A program made the position numbers and the translations under genes. A DNA stretch of 64,000 bases from Meghimatium bilineatum (Eukaryota > Mollusca > Gastropoda > Stylommatophora > Philomycidae). Numbering within the stretch: position 1 is the first letter of the stretch; every line of letters starts with the position of its first letter. The stretch spans positions 20,279,478 to 20,343,477 of the forward strand of contig CM067298.1 of assembly GCA_034231615.1 (NCBI GenBank). Direction: 5' to 3'. Below, piece after piece: positions 37,575 to 49,865 of the stretch. Below the pieces are notes generated by a model. The model was not told the origin of the DNA. It did no database searches and was given only the letters and a program-made list of their open reading frames with translations.

Positions 37575-37905
37575 ATAACTATTTGTTGCATTCATTTTGA
37601 AAATTCAGTTAGAGAGATATCCATGGCTATGAGTTCATAGATGCTAATAAGCCTTATTCGAGTCGCAATTGTCCATGGACAGTACGGGTTTGAAAAGACC
37701 ATTGTAGCCAGTTTTCTATCCGCGACGTTCTACCTATTCTCTACTATTGAGCTGATGCTTTTCCCCTCTTTTCACAAGATGATACACCATGTGTGACTGT
37801 AGAGTGCCACATAGATCTATATTATACAAGTTCTTCTCATGTATCCTGGACTATTTCAGAGGCTGTCAGTGAGATCTTTAACACGGTCTTGTAGGTCTAG
37901 CAGGA
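37575..37905 (-). pseudogene. Eroded copy of the zinc-finger-tailed LINE end
   Basis: The + strand string tggctatgagttcatagatg and the following 250 bp align with 11790-12060. The minus strand would encode the finger-like GLISIYELIA remnant. No long open frame is left. Too eroded for a reading of the finger cysteines. Confidence 0.7.
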
Positions 37906-38122
37906 TGAGTTCAGAGTGTCAAACAAGTTATTCAAACAGCAAAAAATGATATTTAGTTTATTTTGATATTTAGTGCAGAAAAGCTATGACATAGTTGAAC
38001 TACACCTTCAGCCCTCACACAATAATATATTGATATTTAAAACTAGACTCCAGTAACTCTACAGGCAAGAGATTTAACTATAACCACACCTACTTGTCAG
38101 CCAGATATAGTATGATGGTATA

Positions 38123-38127
<5 letters not shown>

Positions 38128-38181
<54 letters not shown>
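38128..38181. repeat. AT microsatellite at LINE 3' end
   Basis: (AT)n continuing the ttgatatata end of the minus-strand LINE relic. Confidence 0.97.
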
Positions 38182-38183
<2 letters not shown>

Positions 38184-38194
38184 AGTAACTTTTT

Positions 38195-38965
38195 TTTTCC
38201 AGAACGTTGTCTTCGTCATGGACACTCTGAACGCCTCTCTGTTCCGGGCAACCAGGCCCGTACTGGCCAGAGGCATGTGCATACATTCTTCGATGTCACT
38301 GGTCCATCATCTTCTTGGTCTTCCTCTTATTTCTTTTACTGACACTCTGCGTTCTAGAATCAGCCTTTCGATACCATCATATCGCTTTCGGTGTCCAAAA
38401 TACAGTAGATTCATTCTTATGATGGTATTTAGAAGCCACCCTTAATTTAGCTTCAGCATTTTCAAAATCAAAGTTCTTCTTATTCTATGTCTACGATATT
38501 CGTATGATCTCTCTGTAGCACTTCATTTCAAATGAATTTATTCTTTTTGATAATGTTTTGTTTATAGTCCAAGTCTTGCATGCATATGTTGCCGTTGGGA
38601 AAACACATGATCTTAAAAGGGTTACTTTAGTATCGTCATTAATACTTTGCCACAACTTTCTAATTTGTGTTAATTTTAGTGTTACAATTGCGAGTCGTCT
38701 TCCAATTTCTACTGAACAATCCACGGAACTGTTTATAATTGCTTCAAGATACTCGAATTTGTTAAAACACTCTAGTTCTATTTTGTCTATGTTGATTATC
38801 GGTTTGATGTTTGTTTTGTCTGCTGTCCTAATTTTTGTTTTCTGTGTGTTTAGATATAAATTTTGGATCTCTTTGTATTTGTTTTTTGTTATGATTATCT
38901 TCTTCACTCCCTCGGGTTATTTAGTAAGGAGAACTGTGTCATTTGCATATCCTATTTCTAGAATC
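38195..38965 (-). pseudogene. LINE relic with a 138-codon open stretch
   Basis: The minus strand frame 38907-38491 reads KKIIITKNKYKEIQNLYLNT, then FNKFEYLEAIINSSVDCSVE, LAIVTLKLTQIRKLWQSIND and SCVFPTATYACKTWTINK. Just upstream (38925-38965) is EIGYANDTVLLT, the RT catalytic box with Asn in place of the first Asp. Downstream is RLILERRVSVKEIRGRPRRW. Both ends touch AT tracts (38971-39014 and 38128-38181). Sister of 24590-25745. Confidence 0.9.
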
Positions 38966-38967
38966 TT

Positions 38968-38970
<3 letters not shown>

Positions 38971-39014
<44 letters not shown>
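38971..39014. repeat. AT microsatellite at LINE 5' side
   Basis: (AT)n marking the truncation edge of the LINE relic at 38195-38965. Confidence 0.97.
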
Positions 39015-39019
<5 letters not shown>

Positions 39020-39020
<1 letters not shown>

Positions 39021-40220
39021 TTATTTTATGTATTTACATTTGTGCCGCTTTTCCTAGACCATCATTTCACTAGCGTAACATGAGAATAATGTCAACTGTT
39101 TCTCATATTTGGATAGCATTCATGGAGTAATCTTCCTTCTGAAGCCTGCAGGCATCTCAGATTACCATGTACTCTGGAATTAGAGTCAGGAGACAAGCTC
39201 TGGATGAGAAATATTTTGTTTACATAATGTTTTTTTCTTATTTGGTGTCGTGAAGGTCACTCAAAGAAACCCTGATGGTGAACAAGGCCATATCAGATTC
39301 TGGGTGTTAATTTAGTTTAAATTGCTTGAGGTGATGTCTTCCAGAAATGTCAATTTATGTTAAGAAAGTGATACAGAAAATTTGTATCACGATGTTGTGG
39401 CAACATTGACTGTAGGCGTTTTCTACCCAATCACGACAATGATAGCACTGTGTAATCCGGACACAACGGACGCAGTTTTTGCAGTGACATTACTAAATTA
39501 TAATGCAAATCTTTACATTAACATTATCAATTTAGAATGATATAAAATCCACATTAGCAAAATTATTTTTCGATGGCTATACTAACATTACTACATTAGA
39601 ATTAAATACCTTACATTAATATTACTAAACTATAATGTAATAATCTTCATTAATGTTACTAAATGCTACGAAATCAATTACTAAATGATGAACGCACATT
39701 AATTTAATTTACCCATTATAACATTACTTCACTATGTAATAAAATATTACATCAACACTGTCTTGCGAATCTTGTTTGATGCTGTGAAACGTAGTGGGAA
39801 GTGCGAGTTAATGTGTTTTTTGTGGCATGTGTTTTACAGTGACGTCTATGTCTTTGTTATTCATCATTTTACCCTTAATTCCTTTTGCTTTCTCTGCTCG
39901 ATTTTCTGCTCTTGTAAGCACAACGTGGCAACTTTCTAGATTTGATTTTCATGTAAGATGACTCAATGATTTTACTGTCTACTTCTACACAGATTTTGTT
40001 ATCTCTGATGTGTGTCCTACAATTTTCCCATCTGCCCTTCCTGTAACTGTGATACATATGTCTTCTCATGTATATCAACACACACGTTGTCATTGTACCA
40101 ATTTCTGAATTATAATCTCTTTTATCATTAGTAAACTCTGATTAATAAAAATAATGTGTGTAGTACGCATGTCTATAAAGTCGATGTGAATTCATTTACA
40201 TTGCTTATAACACTGCAACA
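39020..40220. other. Anonymous stretch
   Basis: 1.2 kb, AT-rich with loosely repeated ttacattaa phrases at 39480-39760. No gene recognised. Confidence 0.45.
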
Positions 40221-40221
40221 A

Positions 40222-40580
40222 ATGCATTTTAGGTATTTAGTGTAGATCTGTGTGACGCCATTAATCAAACTTTATGATTTATGAGAAAACTACAGTTCAT
40301 GTCAATTTCGTATTGGGTATTTAGTGTGGGTCTGTGTGACGCCATTAATCAACATTTATGATTTATTAGAAAAATACAGTTCATGTCAATTACGTATTGG
40401 GTAGTTAGTGTAGATATGTCTGACACCATTAATCAACATTTATGATTTATTAGAAAACTACAGTTCATGTCAATTTCGTATTGGGTATTTAGTGTGGGTC
40501 TGTGTGACGCCATTAATACAAAATTATGATTTATGAGAAAACATACAGTTCAAGTCATTTACGTATTGGTTGAAATAATA
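40222..40580. repeat. About 84-bp minisatellite, 4 copies
   Basis: Units contain gtatttagtgtgggtctgtg and acagttcatgtcaatttcgt. Confidence 0.95.
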
Positions 40581-40703
40581 AGTAACACAACAACGTTATT
40601 TCTTGGTCAGCGAATAAACGTTAACTCTACAGATAACAATAATCTGCTGAGTCAACCGGAATACTGTATCATGGATATACACAACAGTCAATGACGTTAT
40701 ACT

Positions 40704-40706
<3 letters not shown>

Positions 40707-40774
<68 letters not shown>
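40707..40774. repeat. AT microsatellite
   Basis: Pure (AT)n of about 34 units. Confidence 0.98.
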
Positions 40775-40777
<3 letters not shown>

Positions 40778-40779
40778 AT

Positions 40780-41380
40780 TTAAGATTCAATGCACATCAA
40801 CCTTATACGCACCCTATCATCTTTTCCATATTCATAATTCATACGAATTAAACAGATCATATGTCAGTTTCATAGGATGCAGCATCAAATGCATTAACCA
40901 CGCCCAACTTTAGATAAAATAAGACAAGTGGGCAAGCCTGTAACCGTGTCATAGCTTTTGGCTGATTGTATTTATCGAAATGTATTATTGGTTACTCTTT
41001 ATAGCCAGCCAATTCACACAAAAAAATGGATGCGTCGAATCAATCAGCCGAAAGTCTGGACTTGGTCATAGATTAGTGTGCATGTCTTGTTTAATCTAAA
41101 CAGCCATTATCAACATGTGTTGGAGTTACCACCATCATTGTGGGAGGGGGGCTAAGTCTAAGAGGGTGGTATGAGAAACTCGGCATTGGGAAAGGGTAGG
41201 GGGTGTGGGATGTGACAGACAACTTCCGCATCCATAATTCCCGCTTAGTCGCATCTATCGACATATCTGGAAGGTAACAATATCTCTATTCTTTGCTCCA
41301 TTTTCTGGCCCGCAAAACACATTCGCCAGGACTTCTAATCATTGCCTTAGATTCAGTGTGAAAGTATAGTGTTTGTATTT
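40780..41380. other. Anonymous stretch
   Basis: Nothing recognised; a short G-rich part at 41140-41210. Confidence 0.5.
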
Positions 41381-41384
41381 TTTG

Positions 41385-41625
41385 TATGTCTTATAAAGCA
41401 TAGTCTGTATGTGTCTTATAATGCAGAGTTCGTGTGTGCATGTCTTAAAAGCACAGTATGTGTGTCTTATAAAGAATAGTGTGTATGTGTCTTATAAATC
41501 GTATAAAGCATACTACATGTGTCTTATAAAGGATAGTATATGTATGTGTCTTATAAAGCATAACATGTGTATATTTCCTATAAAGCACAGTCTGTGTATC
41601 TTATAAAGCATAGTATGTTTGTACG
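41385..41625. repeat. Irregular cttataaagca repeat
   Basis: About 9 loosely spaced copies of tgtcttataaagcatag with variable spacers of TGTGT type. Confidence 0.85.
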
Positions 41626-41824
41626 TCAAGGTATGTAATATACTGTACAGATTAATTAGAAAATGTGTGTCGTTCTAAACTTCTTCAGAGAAGGTAACGA
41701 GTGAGTAATCCCGTGTTGCATGTTTCGTGTTACTCATGTGTAGAAGTGAGACAAAGGACATTAGTTGGGACATTGTCTAACTAAAGATATACGATGTATA
41801 TATGAAGTATCTACACAGACTTTC

Positions 41825-42510
41825 ATGATTCATCATCATCATCAAGTGCCGTCTCCGCAACGAAGGTTGGCTGCAACGTATCTCCAACATATCCTGTCTC
41901 TTGTCTTGGTGGTGCACTCTGCTAGACTGTAACCTGTCCATCGTGTAATGTTACTCTCCCACTTGTATCTCTGCCTACCTCTTGCTCGCTTCCCTTTGAC
42001 TTTACCCTCAAGTAAGGTCTTCAATAGGGTGTCATGTCTTTTAATGTGTCCAAATTATTTTATTTGCCTGATCTTTATTTCTCTTAGTAGTTCTTTCTTC
42101 ATATTAAGTGTCTTTAGCACTACTTTATTTGTTTTCTTCTCTTTCCATGATGTTCTCCCTATTCTTCTATATACCCACATCTCAAAGGCATCAATTTTGT
42201 CTTCTAATTGTTTATTTAGTGTCCATGTTTCTGAGCCATACATTAATATGGAATAGATGTAGCATTTTATAATTCTCATTTTTAACTTGTTTGTAATTTG
42301 TTTAGATATTAATAATTTCCTCATCTCATTGAAGGTACGTTTAGCCATTCCTATTCTCCTTTTAACTTCTGTTTCACATCTGCCATCATTTGTGAATATG
42401 TGTCCAAGATATTGATACTGTTTTACTTGTTGTAGTTTCTCTCCCTGTATGTTTATGTTTACCTCCTGTTCTTCTGTGTCTTTGCTGATTATCATGGTTT
42501 CTTTCATGAT
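41825..42510 (-). pseudogene. Best-preserved LINE 3' end (two joined frames)
   Basis: The minus-strand frame 42507-42055 has 150 codons: VKQYQYLGHIFTNDGRCETE, VKRRIGMAKRTFNEMRK, CYIYSILMYGSETWTLNKQL and MWVYRRIGRTSWKEKKTNK. A single frameshift near 42050 leads to the frame 42024-41842 with TLLEGKVKGKRARGRQRYKW and ICWRYVAANLRCGDGT, then a GATGATGATGA tail. This is a young copy in which one indel is the only obvious break in the C-terminal region; the catalytic part is missing by 5' truncation. Confidence 0.93.
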
Positions 42511-42734
42511 TAGGTCACTGTGATTTATGTCAATGTAATAGTGTTGGTATCAAGAATACGGTACACGAATATTTGCTATCTAAATCGGAAGTTAGGTCGC
42601 CTAAAAATATTGGGAAACTCAGTAGCTAAACTAGGAATCCGCATACCGACATGCCCCGAGGGTACTGGGATATTTAGAGACTGTGAACCAATCAAGTTGG
42701 AAACAATTACATGAATTATTTACGTTTCAAACAT

Positions 42735-43350
42735 TTTATATTTCTTTTTGTTGGGAGTATTACTTGAGATCTAGTTATCTGTAGATATTTTCTTGTTGGG
42801 GTGTTTTACTTGAGATCTAGTTATCTGTAGATATTTTCTTGTTGGGAGGTTTTACTCTAGATCTAGGTATCTGTAGATATTTTCTTGTTGGGAGGTTTTA
42901 CTTGAGATCTAGTTATCTGTAGATATTTTGTTGTTGGGAGTATTACTTGACATCTAGTTATCTGTAGATATTTTCTTGTTGGGACGAGGTATTACTTGGG
43001 GTCTGGTCATCTATACGGGGGGATCTCCCTAGCGTAAGGGTTAAGCTGTTCGCTTTGTGTTAAATAATTCATGACTTCGAATTCCGGCTCGTATCGTCGT
43101 GATAAATATGAAAAGATGTGGACTATCACTTGAAGCTACGCATTTACGTGCTATGAGTGGTACTCTCGGCAGATAGCGTGCCGCTTAGTTGAAAGTGATG
43201 TAGCACATGTGGGAAACCGAGTACAGTGACGTCAATTCTCTACGACTTTTAAACACGTTTTAAACTTTAGTCATCAGTAGATATTTTCTTGTTAGGAGGA
43301 GGTATTACTTGGGATCTAGTCATCTGTAGATATTTTATTGTACGAGATAA
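42735..43350. repeat. 46-bp minisatellite split by a SINE
   Basis: Units of ttacttgagatctagttatc then tgtagatattttcttgttgg. About 6 units before and 2 after the S1 SINE at 43015-43255. Confidence 0.93.
43015..43255 (+). mobile_element. tRNA-like SINE, family S1, in a minisatellite
   Basis: The head is gatctccctagcgtaagg (A-box) with acttcgaattccgg (B-box). The body includes atgagtggtactctcggcag and ccgagtacagtgacg. It splits the 46-bp array at 42735-43350; array sequence gtcatc flanks both sides. Confidence 0.7.
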
Positions 43351-44890
43351 AACATAAAGAGATAAAACATAGACACGGGGTGTCAGGGATATCTCAACAC
43401 ATGGTAGATGGGGAGTCATGGATAGCCAAAATATCCATCCTCGGCGAAATATGTTGTTACTTCAGGGAAGAAATGTACCTTATTTAAAGAAAATACCAAA
43501 AGAAAATGATCTATGTGCTAATCACTATATATCTATCAATTGTCTTTTCTACTTGTACTGTTAAGTGGGCTGGAGGGGGGGGGGTGGAGCTGTCTATCTT
43601 TGGCCAACTTGGACTTATAAACACTAACCAAGAATAAAGAATTTGTCCGTCAAGATTAGTCGACGCTTGTAAGAAAGTTCAGGACAGGCTCCATCGAAAT
43701 GAAAGACCACATAAAAGTAGAAACTGAGTGTTGTCCGAAGGTTTATATAGCAAACAAACAAACGTTACATTGATTGAAGGAGCAGACACAGAATAGAAGA
43801 ACAATAACAATACTGTACAAATAACTATATTTATTAGGGAACTGTGCATATATTACATCCACAATTGGGGTGGGAGTTTCTGGAAATATTTTCTTGTTGT
43901 TGGCAAGCGGAGGTGGAGTTGACAAAAGTGGACATCAACAACACTGTTTCTGTGCAGCAATACTATTGAATATTTTTATAAAAATCTGAAATACTAATCA
44001 AGTTTTTTTGTTATATTTCTGCTAAAATTTTATTTTGCGAAGGAGTGTTCTATATTTTTTAAATATTCAAGAAGGGTGGATTCCTAAATTCTTGACAGCT
44101 GTTGACAAAGTTGACAAATTCTTGACAAATGCAGGGAGAGGTAACAAATTGATTTTAAAAAAATTGTTGATATAAGTTATGGATACTTCCATAACTCAAC
44201 TGACACGATAAAATATTTCCAAGTATTTTCTTTCCAATTCATTTATGTCTGCAACATAATACAACATATCATTAAAACGAATATGAATACATAATGAATG
44301 TTTCAGGAACATAATCTGAGTAGATAATAAATTGTGAATGTTTCAAGGACAAAGAAAATGATGTCTTATTACAGGTCTTTAACCACCTAGTGATGGATAT
44401 TATCTCGTGAAACTCTGACAGTGCTATTAAAGAATGTAATGTCAGGAGCCAGTGTTATGAAAGTACAGCATGCAGATACTTGATACGCTGCAAACAAAAG
44501 GAAAAATTGATATGTTTAGAGAAACTTGAAAAGAGAAATTTTCTATGTTTACAGAATACATTGAAGCGTACATACATGCGAAAATGACATATATTCCAGC
44601 TAATGTATACGCAGCGGTAGTTGCTGCCATCTGAATGGGAGGTAAATAATAGCAATAGTATTTACATTTCATGCATGTTGTTAGAGGCGAATAATGAGGT
44701 TATGCGGTGGAGTTTGATGTCTTATTCCATATAGGCTAAAAGAGACCCAAAAGCCATGGTGAAATCGAATGTGTCAGGCCGACGAAAGGTATATGATCGC
44801 AGCAAAATAAGATATGGCCCAATTAATTCCGTTCTATGGACAACACCATAATAATGTGCAGGAGCTTGAGAACGAACGCAGAAGTATATG
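43351..44890. other. Anonymous stretch
   Basis: 1.5 kb with a G-run at 43575-43584. Short frames only, no families recognised. Confidence 0.45.
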
Positions 44891-44894
44891 CTGT

Positions 44895-45065
44895 ACTTTC
44901 ATCGTCATAGACGTGGCATGGAACATGATTATATGTCATATCGTCATAGACGTGGCATGGAACATGATTATATGTCATATAGTCATAGTCGTGGCACGGA
45001 ACATGATTATATGTCATATAGTCATAGACGTGGCACGGAACATGATTATATGTCATATCATCATA
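44895..45065. repeat. 39-bp minisatellite, 4 copies
   Basis: Units of catgattatatgtcatatcg then tcatagacgtggcatggaa; followed by an AT tract at 45074-45101. Confidence 0.95.
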
Positions 45066-45204
45066 GGTTCAATAAATATATATATATATATATATATATA
45101 CGTTCGTTTCGGAGGACTGTTATTTATACCTGTAGCATCCATTGTGATTGTAATAATAAGGAGTGTCAGCTCATCAGCAACTGAGACGAAATAGTTAGTT
45201 TGTT

Positions 45205-45605
45205 CCTTTCGTTCCGAAAGCGACACATAGGGCAGAGGTTTTGGTTCTCTATATAATGCAGTCCGCTGCCTGCAGCTTTAGTTCCTGGATGGTCTTACAG
45301 CCTATTAATTCCCCTTCTTTAAGAATGGTATTTGTAATGGTTGTTTTAGGTCTTCCTCTTTTTCTTTTACCCTCAGGTGACCACATAAGGGCTTGTTGGT
45401 TTATTCTGTTTACATCTAGTCGTAAAACGTGACCAAGGTATTTCCATCTTAGTTTTCTTATGATGTTTGAAACATACTCTTGGTGTGTTTTGTCTCTTAG
45501 ATCACTATTTGTGACGAAGTCACTCCATTTTATGTTCATCAGTTTTCGAAGACATTTGTTTTCGAAGCTTAGACGAAATAACTTGTTATTATTTGTAACT
45601 AATCT
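45205..45605 (-). pseudogene. LINE 3' relic
   Basis: The minus strand, open for 96 codons, reads MNIKWSDFVTNSDLRDKTHQ, VSNIIRKLRWKYLGHVLRLD and QALMWSPEGKRKRGRPKTT, then ELKLQAADCII. Upstream is a CLRKLM-type block in frame break. The 3' end contains the ccctatgtg-cgctttcg stretch also found in the relic at 8570-9330. Confidence 0.9.
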
Positions 45606-45967
45606 GTGTAAGATGATTTGAAGTGATCAATAACGTTTAAACAAAGTTTAATCGAAAGATGATCCCTCACAGTAGGACAATGACACACGTTGTTTTGTTT
45701 GAATGGCAAGGACATGTTCTCATATGAAGATGTATTCAGGAGGGGTATTTCAGAAATAAGCAACGCTGTTTTTGTCATTTCTTATGTAATAGAACTGAAT
45801 ATAGCAATACTGAGATAAAAACAGATACAATTATGGAGATATTGATCGCTTATTGAGCTGTAGAGCTTGTGTTGAGGATGAATTGAATAACAAGAAACAT
45901 GCTGCAGTTTCGCTGACAAAATATACTAATCAAAGAAGAAATAGTCACTGGCATGGTTGATGAAATC

Positions 45968-46625
45968 ACTATGATGTTATTACTATGTGATAACTGTGAG
46001 GGTTTATTCCCTAAATGTGCTATTACTATGTGATAACGGTGTGGGTTTATTCCCTAAGTGTGCTATTACTATGTGATAACTGTAAGGGTTTATTTCCTAA
46101 GTGTGCTTCTACTATGTGATAACTGTAAAGGTTTATTCCCTAAGTGTGGTATTACTATGCGATAGCAAAAACAATAATCCACAACACATACACAGCAAAG
46201 TGGAAGAAACAAATAGAAGAGGAAAACAAACATGATGCAATACATCTCCTCCAAAGATATCAACAGACCACAATATTTCGCCTTAGAACAGGTCACTGCA
46301 GACTGTTGGGTCACCTTTACCGCTTGAGGATCTCATACACAGATGAATGTCCATGTGGATCCGGAACCCAGACCCCGGAACACATACTTCAGGACTGCCC
46401 AACATACAAAGAGCAGAGAGAGCAGACATGGCCAGAGGATGCAGACTTGAGGCAAAAGCTATGGGACAGTTGCTCTGACCTGGAGAAGACAGCGGTCTTC
46501 GTCTTGACGACAGGCCTGACGGTATAGCATGACCACAGATGCTGAACGCAGAAGAATAAGAAGACTATGTGATAATTGTAAGGGTTTATTCTCTAAGTGT
46601 GCTACTACTATGTGATAACGTAGGT
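45968..46625. repeat. 43-bp minisatellite split by a LINE
   Basis: Units of tattactatgtgataactgt then gagggtttattccctaagtg. Four units before and 1.5 after the LINE end at 46158-46556. Confidence 0.93.
46158..46556 (+). pseudogene. LINE C-terminal relic inserted in a 43-bp minisatellite
   Basis: This is open for 127 codons: AKWKKQIEEENKHDAIHLLQ, TIFRLRTGHCRLLGHLYRLR, ISYTDECPCGSGTQTPEHIL and QDCPTYKEQREQTWPEDAD, ending LTTGLTV. The Cys/His arrangement (CPCG...HIL-DCP) is the end of RNase H-bearing LINEs (jockey/I-like). The tail is aacgcagaagaataagaag. The tandem array at 45968-46150 resumes directly after it. Confidence 0.92.
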
Positions 46626-46639
46626 GATATGGCTTCTAA

Positions 46640-46866
46640 TTCCTGGAGTATGTTATGAACATTCACCAGTCATCCGATTCCAAAAAGAACGCAGCGAGTT
46701 TGAAATGTGACTTTACCAGCAATGAGCCCTACTGTGGGCTTACAAGAATGGTTTAACCAACATAGAACGAAAACTGTCATCGAGTAATGACCGAAACACT
46801 CATGTGAAGATCGAAGCATCTATAGACGTGTCCCGATTGCGATTTAATGATCCGACGACTAACTAT
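46640..46866 (+). pseudogene. Eroded sister of the RNase H LINE end
   Basis: Segments such as tttgaaatgtg and the final tgatccgacgactaac align in order with 34090-34270, with many indels between. No open frame remains. The tetranucleotide tail is reduced to one unit, unlike the long (AACT)n at 34257. Confidence 0.6.
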
Positions 46867-46869
46867 GAG

Positions 46870-47784
46870 AGTCACTAGAGAATGAGTCTCTATTTGGTAT
46901 TTAGCTGGAAACAACTGCTAAGAACATAGATTTCTATCCAAAGATTATTGTATAGACTAACAAAGAATCTTTTTTTGAATATATGCGCAATAATTACGCA
47001 TGTTGTTGCTGTTTCATTAATCACTGGTACAGATGTCTTAATTTTTTGTTTGACATGTATCCCCTCATCCAAAAATGAGCATTTCAGTTATTTATATTCG
47101 TAATCAATATCCAATTTTCTCATGGATTGCGTCCTCTTGCGCTGTACCCAAATAATGGACGATACTGGCTAGAATTGTTTATGTCTTAGCAAGGTTCATG
47201 CATTTTAGATGGATCATTACTCATAAACATCATTTCCATTTTTTTTATTTTTCCTCTGAATTCTCTGTAACATTTTGTAATTGATGTTAACCACCGAATA
47301 GATGTGAATAATATAGTTGTAAGTAGTTTTGTTAGTGATATAACTGCTGAATAGATAGCTCAGTAATTTTTAAACGTGTATATCTACCTATCTACCTGTA
47401 TCGCTAAATATCTCACACAAAGCATGCACAGTGACCGACGAAAATAACGATACAAATCAAATAGCGCCAATTTAGAATGATAGTTCCCATCGAGTACATG
47501 CACTAAAGACTTATATTCCTCGATGGTCAAGATCATAGTCTAAGGTGTATGCACTGAGAAGAACTATCCTGTCAGAGTGGATGTACGTGTGTATGTATAA
47601 TTCATATTCCACTATTAATTTTCTATGAAGACACTCAATCACATAATAGCTCGGCCCCATTTGGAGGCCCTACAGCCCATATGACTAAATGGATTCAATA
47701 CATCAGCTCGATTAGTAGGCGTGTATCTTTATTGGAATAGCAAAAGTATGTTTTATGACATGAGGAAATATTAAGGTCTAAACA
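46870..47784. other. Anonymous stretch
   Basis: Nothing recognised. Confidence 0.5.
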
Positions 47785-47905
47785 AATGACACACTGAAAA
47801 TAGAAAAAATAGAAAACTTATATTCTAAATTAATATATGGCTCAAAGACATGATTAATGAACACATATCTGGAAGACAAAATTGACGATTTTGAGATGTG
47901 AATAA
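47785..47905 (+). pseudogene. Small LINE fragment cut by the Helitron relic
   Basis: This encodes NLYSKLIYGSKT and MNTYLEDKIDDFEM with one stop. It corresponds to the YGSETWTLNKQLEDKIDAFE segment of the relic at 41825-42510. It stops where the Helitron-type sequence begins, so one element is truncated against the other. Confidence 0.65.
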
Positions 47906-47934
47906 AGTAAGACATTATACTTATGAAAACTATA

Positions 47935-49510
47935 TTCGTTCGGATCCCGTCGGGACCCGTCGACCTTTCGGGACGAAATATATTGGGTTGCCTACTCTGA
48001 TATGCCTCGCATTGCCAATGTGTTTGCCAACCCAGCTCACCGTATGGGAACAATGGAGCAAAAATGACATTGGATTCATATTCGAGCTAAGTATATAGAT
48101 ATTAATGAACAGATTTGGTGGGTTCTCTGGATTCAGTGGATAAATGCGAATGTTGCAGTTAAAAGGTAGTTCTCCATCGTCGTTGATGCAACCTCGTTAG
48201 ATGTTTCTTCATTATAGCGACTTTTATCACACTGAAGATCGCTCCTGGTGACCTTGTTTACTATTCGGAATTCTCTTCTAGTGTGAGCAGTATTTTTAAA
48301 ATCTCTTGTTTCGGTATCACACGTTATCTGCTACAACTGTGCTGGTATATTCTGTTTACGAAATCAATCGATCGATTTTATTAATAATTGATATTTTGCA
48401 TGTAGCATTTGCTGCGTGTGCGTGCAGTATGTCTGTTTCGTGAGCACTGTCCAAAACATACAACTGCACGAACTGTTGAACTTTGTTATTTGGCGCTTGC
48501 ATATGAGTAGTTGGATGAAAAATTTGTCCTGAACTATAAAACAAATGGCCTTGTCCCTGTCAATCCGCAACTTTTGCTCTCATTGAGGCGAAAAAAGAGG
48601 GCTTTTATCTCATAGTCTCTCGCAAATGTGTGTATTTATGGTATTATCAGAGAGTATCAAGCGCAGGAACTCGGGATACTCCGCTTATTACTATGGATGT
48701 CTTGTGGCTTTGGGAGCATAATAATTTCCTCAGGGCAACAACTTGCAAACGTGTCATCGTTAGGATATACGTCTACCAAATTGCTTAGCACAATAAAATC
48801 GACATATAATATCAAAAATTCCACTTCTATGTGCAGCAATACGACGATGCTCAGCTAAATGTGCTGCTTCATGTGAAATTTCTTGACGTCGACGCATTTG
48901 TGACAATAAATGAGCCTCGGCATCTGCAGCTCGACGTATGTGCATTTGCTCAACAGTTTTGTGCTTCCTGTGACGACGTTGGTATTCTCTATTCATCGTT
49001 TGTCGATATTCTCTTTGCGCTGGTGATTCTAGCTTAGCTCGACGCCGATACAAATCAGCATCCTTAGGAAGTCGTGGTTGTCTTTGTTAAGGGGTTTCGT
49101 GATTCATTCTTTGCATCACTCTTTAAATTCAATATCTATCTTCTGCAACATTTGCTGCACAAATCCGAACGAGTGACTCTTACTTTGACGATTCAACCAT
49201 CTAGCTTTTCGCTCTTTTGTTTTTTGACGCTTTCTTGCAATTAGTTCATCTTCATCCATCATTTAAAGCAAATTATATGCACATTTTAAATATAATGTAT
49301 TTTACATAACTTTAACCACAAGCCGATACAGAAGTTTCCCTGTTAGCACAATAATAACATACAAAAATATCTGCATTGAATAACGTCACGACACCAACCG
49401 ATTTGATTGGATGTCGCACGGAAATTCTGTGACGTAAATGCACTATGCAATGAGTGTTCCAGATATGACAGAACACGGCTATTATATTATACATAATGTA
49501 AAGAAGACAT
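47935..49510 (-). pseudogene. Helitron relic, sister of the 15.6 kb copy
   Basis: Same domain, same extent, opposite strand. The best open part is 49053-48760: RRRAKLESPAQREYRQTMNR, the RRAADAEAHLLSQMRRRQE coiled segment and RSGIFDIICRFYCAKQFG. It is followed in other frames by TFASCCPEEIIMLPKPQDI, an eroded SRDKAICFIVQ region, HPTTHMQAPNNKVQQFVQLY and FPYGELGWQTHWQCEAY. The aligned part stops after a cgggat string in both copies. Compared with the other copy it keeps the N-terminal coil but has lost the SFASMG block to rearrangement. Confidence 0.88.
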
Positions 49511-49589
49511 TTTTGTACGAATTTCAATAAAAAGAAATGTAACAATTTATAATTGAATTAAAGAATTATATATTTCTGAATACAAGTAG

Positions 49590-49865
49590 AGAGTCACAAT
49601 TTGGCATGGATTGAACAAGACGTCGAGGACACGTAAAACACAACATTTGCATGGATTGAATAAGACGTCAAGGACACGTAAAATAAAAAATTGACATGTT
49701 TTAGCAAGACGTGGAGGAAACATAAAACACAAAATTTGTCATGGATTGAACAAGACGTAGAGGTCACGTAAAACAAAAAAAAATGACATGGTTGAGCAAG
49801 ACGTCGAGGAAACGTAGAACACAAAATTTGGCATGGATTGAACAACACATCGAAAACACATTAAA
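49590..49865. repeat. About 45-bp minisatellite, 6 copies
   Basis: Units contain catggattgaacaagacgtc, gaggacacgtaaaacac and aaaattt, with deletions between units. Lies between the Helitron relic and the GPCR gene. Confidence 0.93.
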
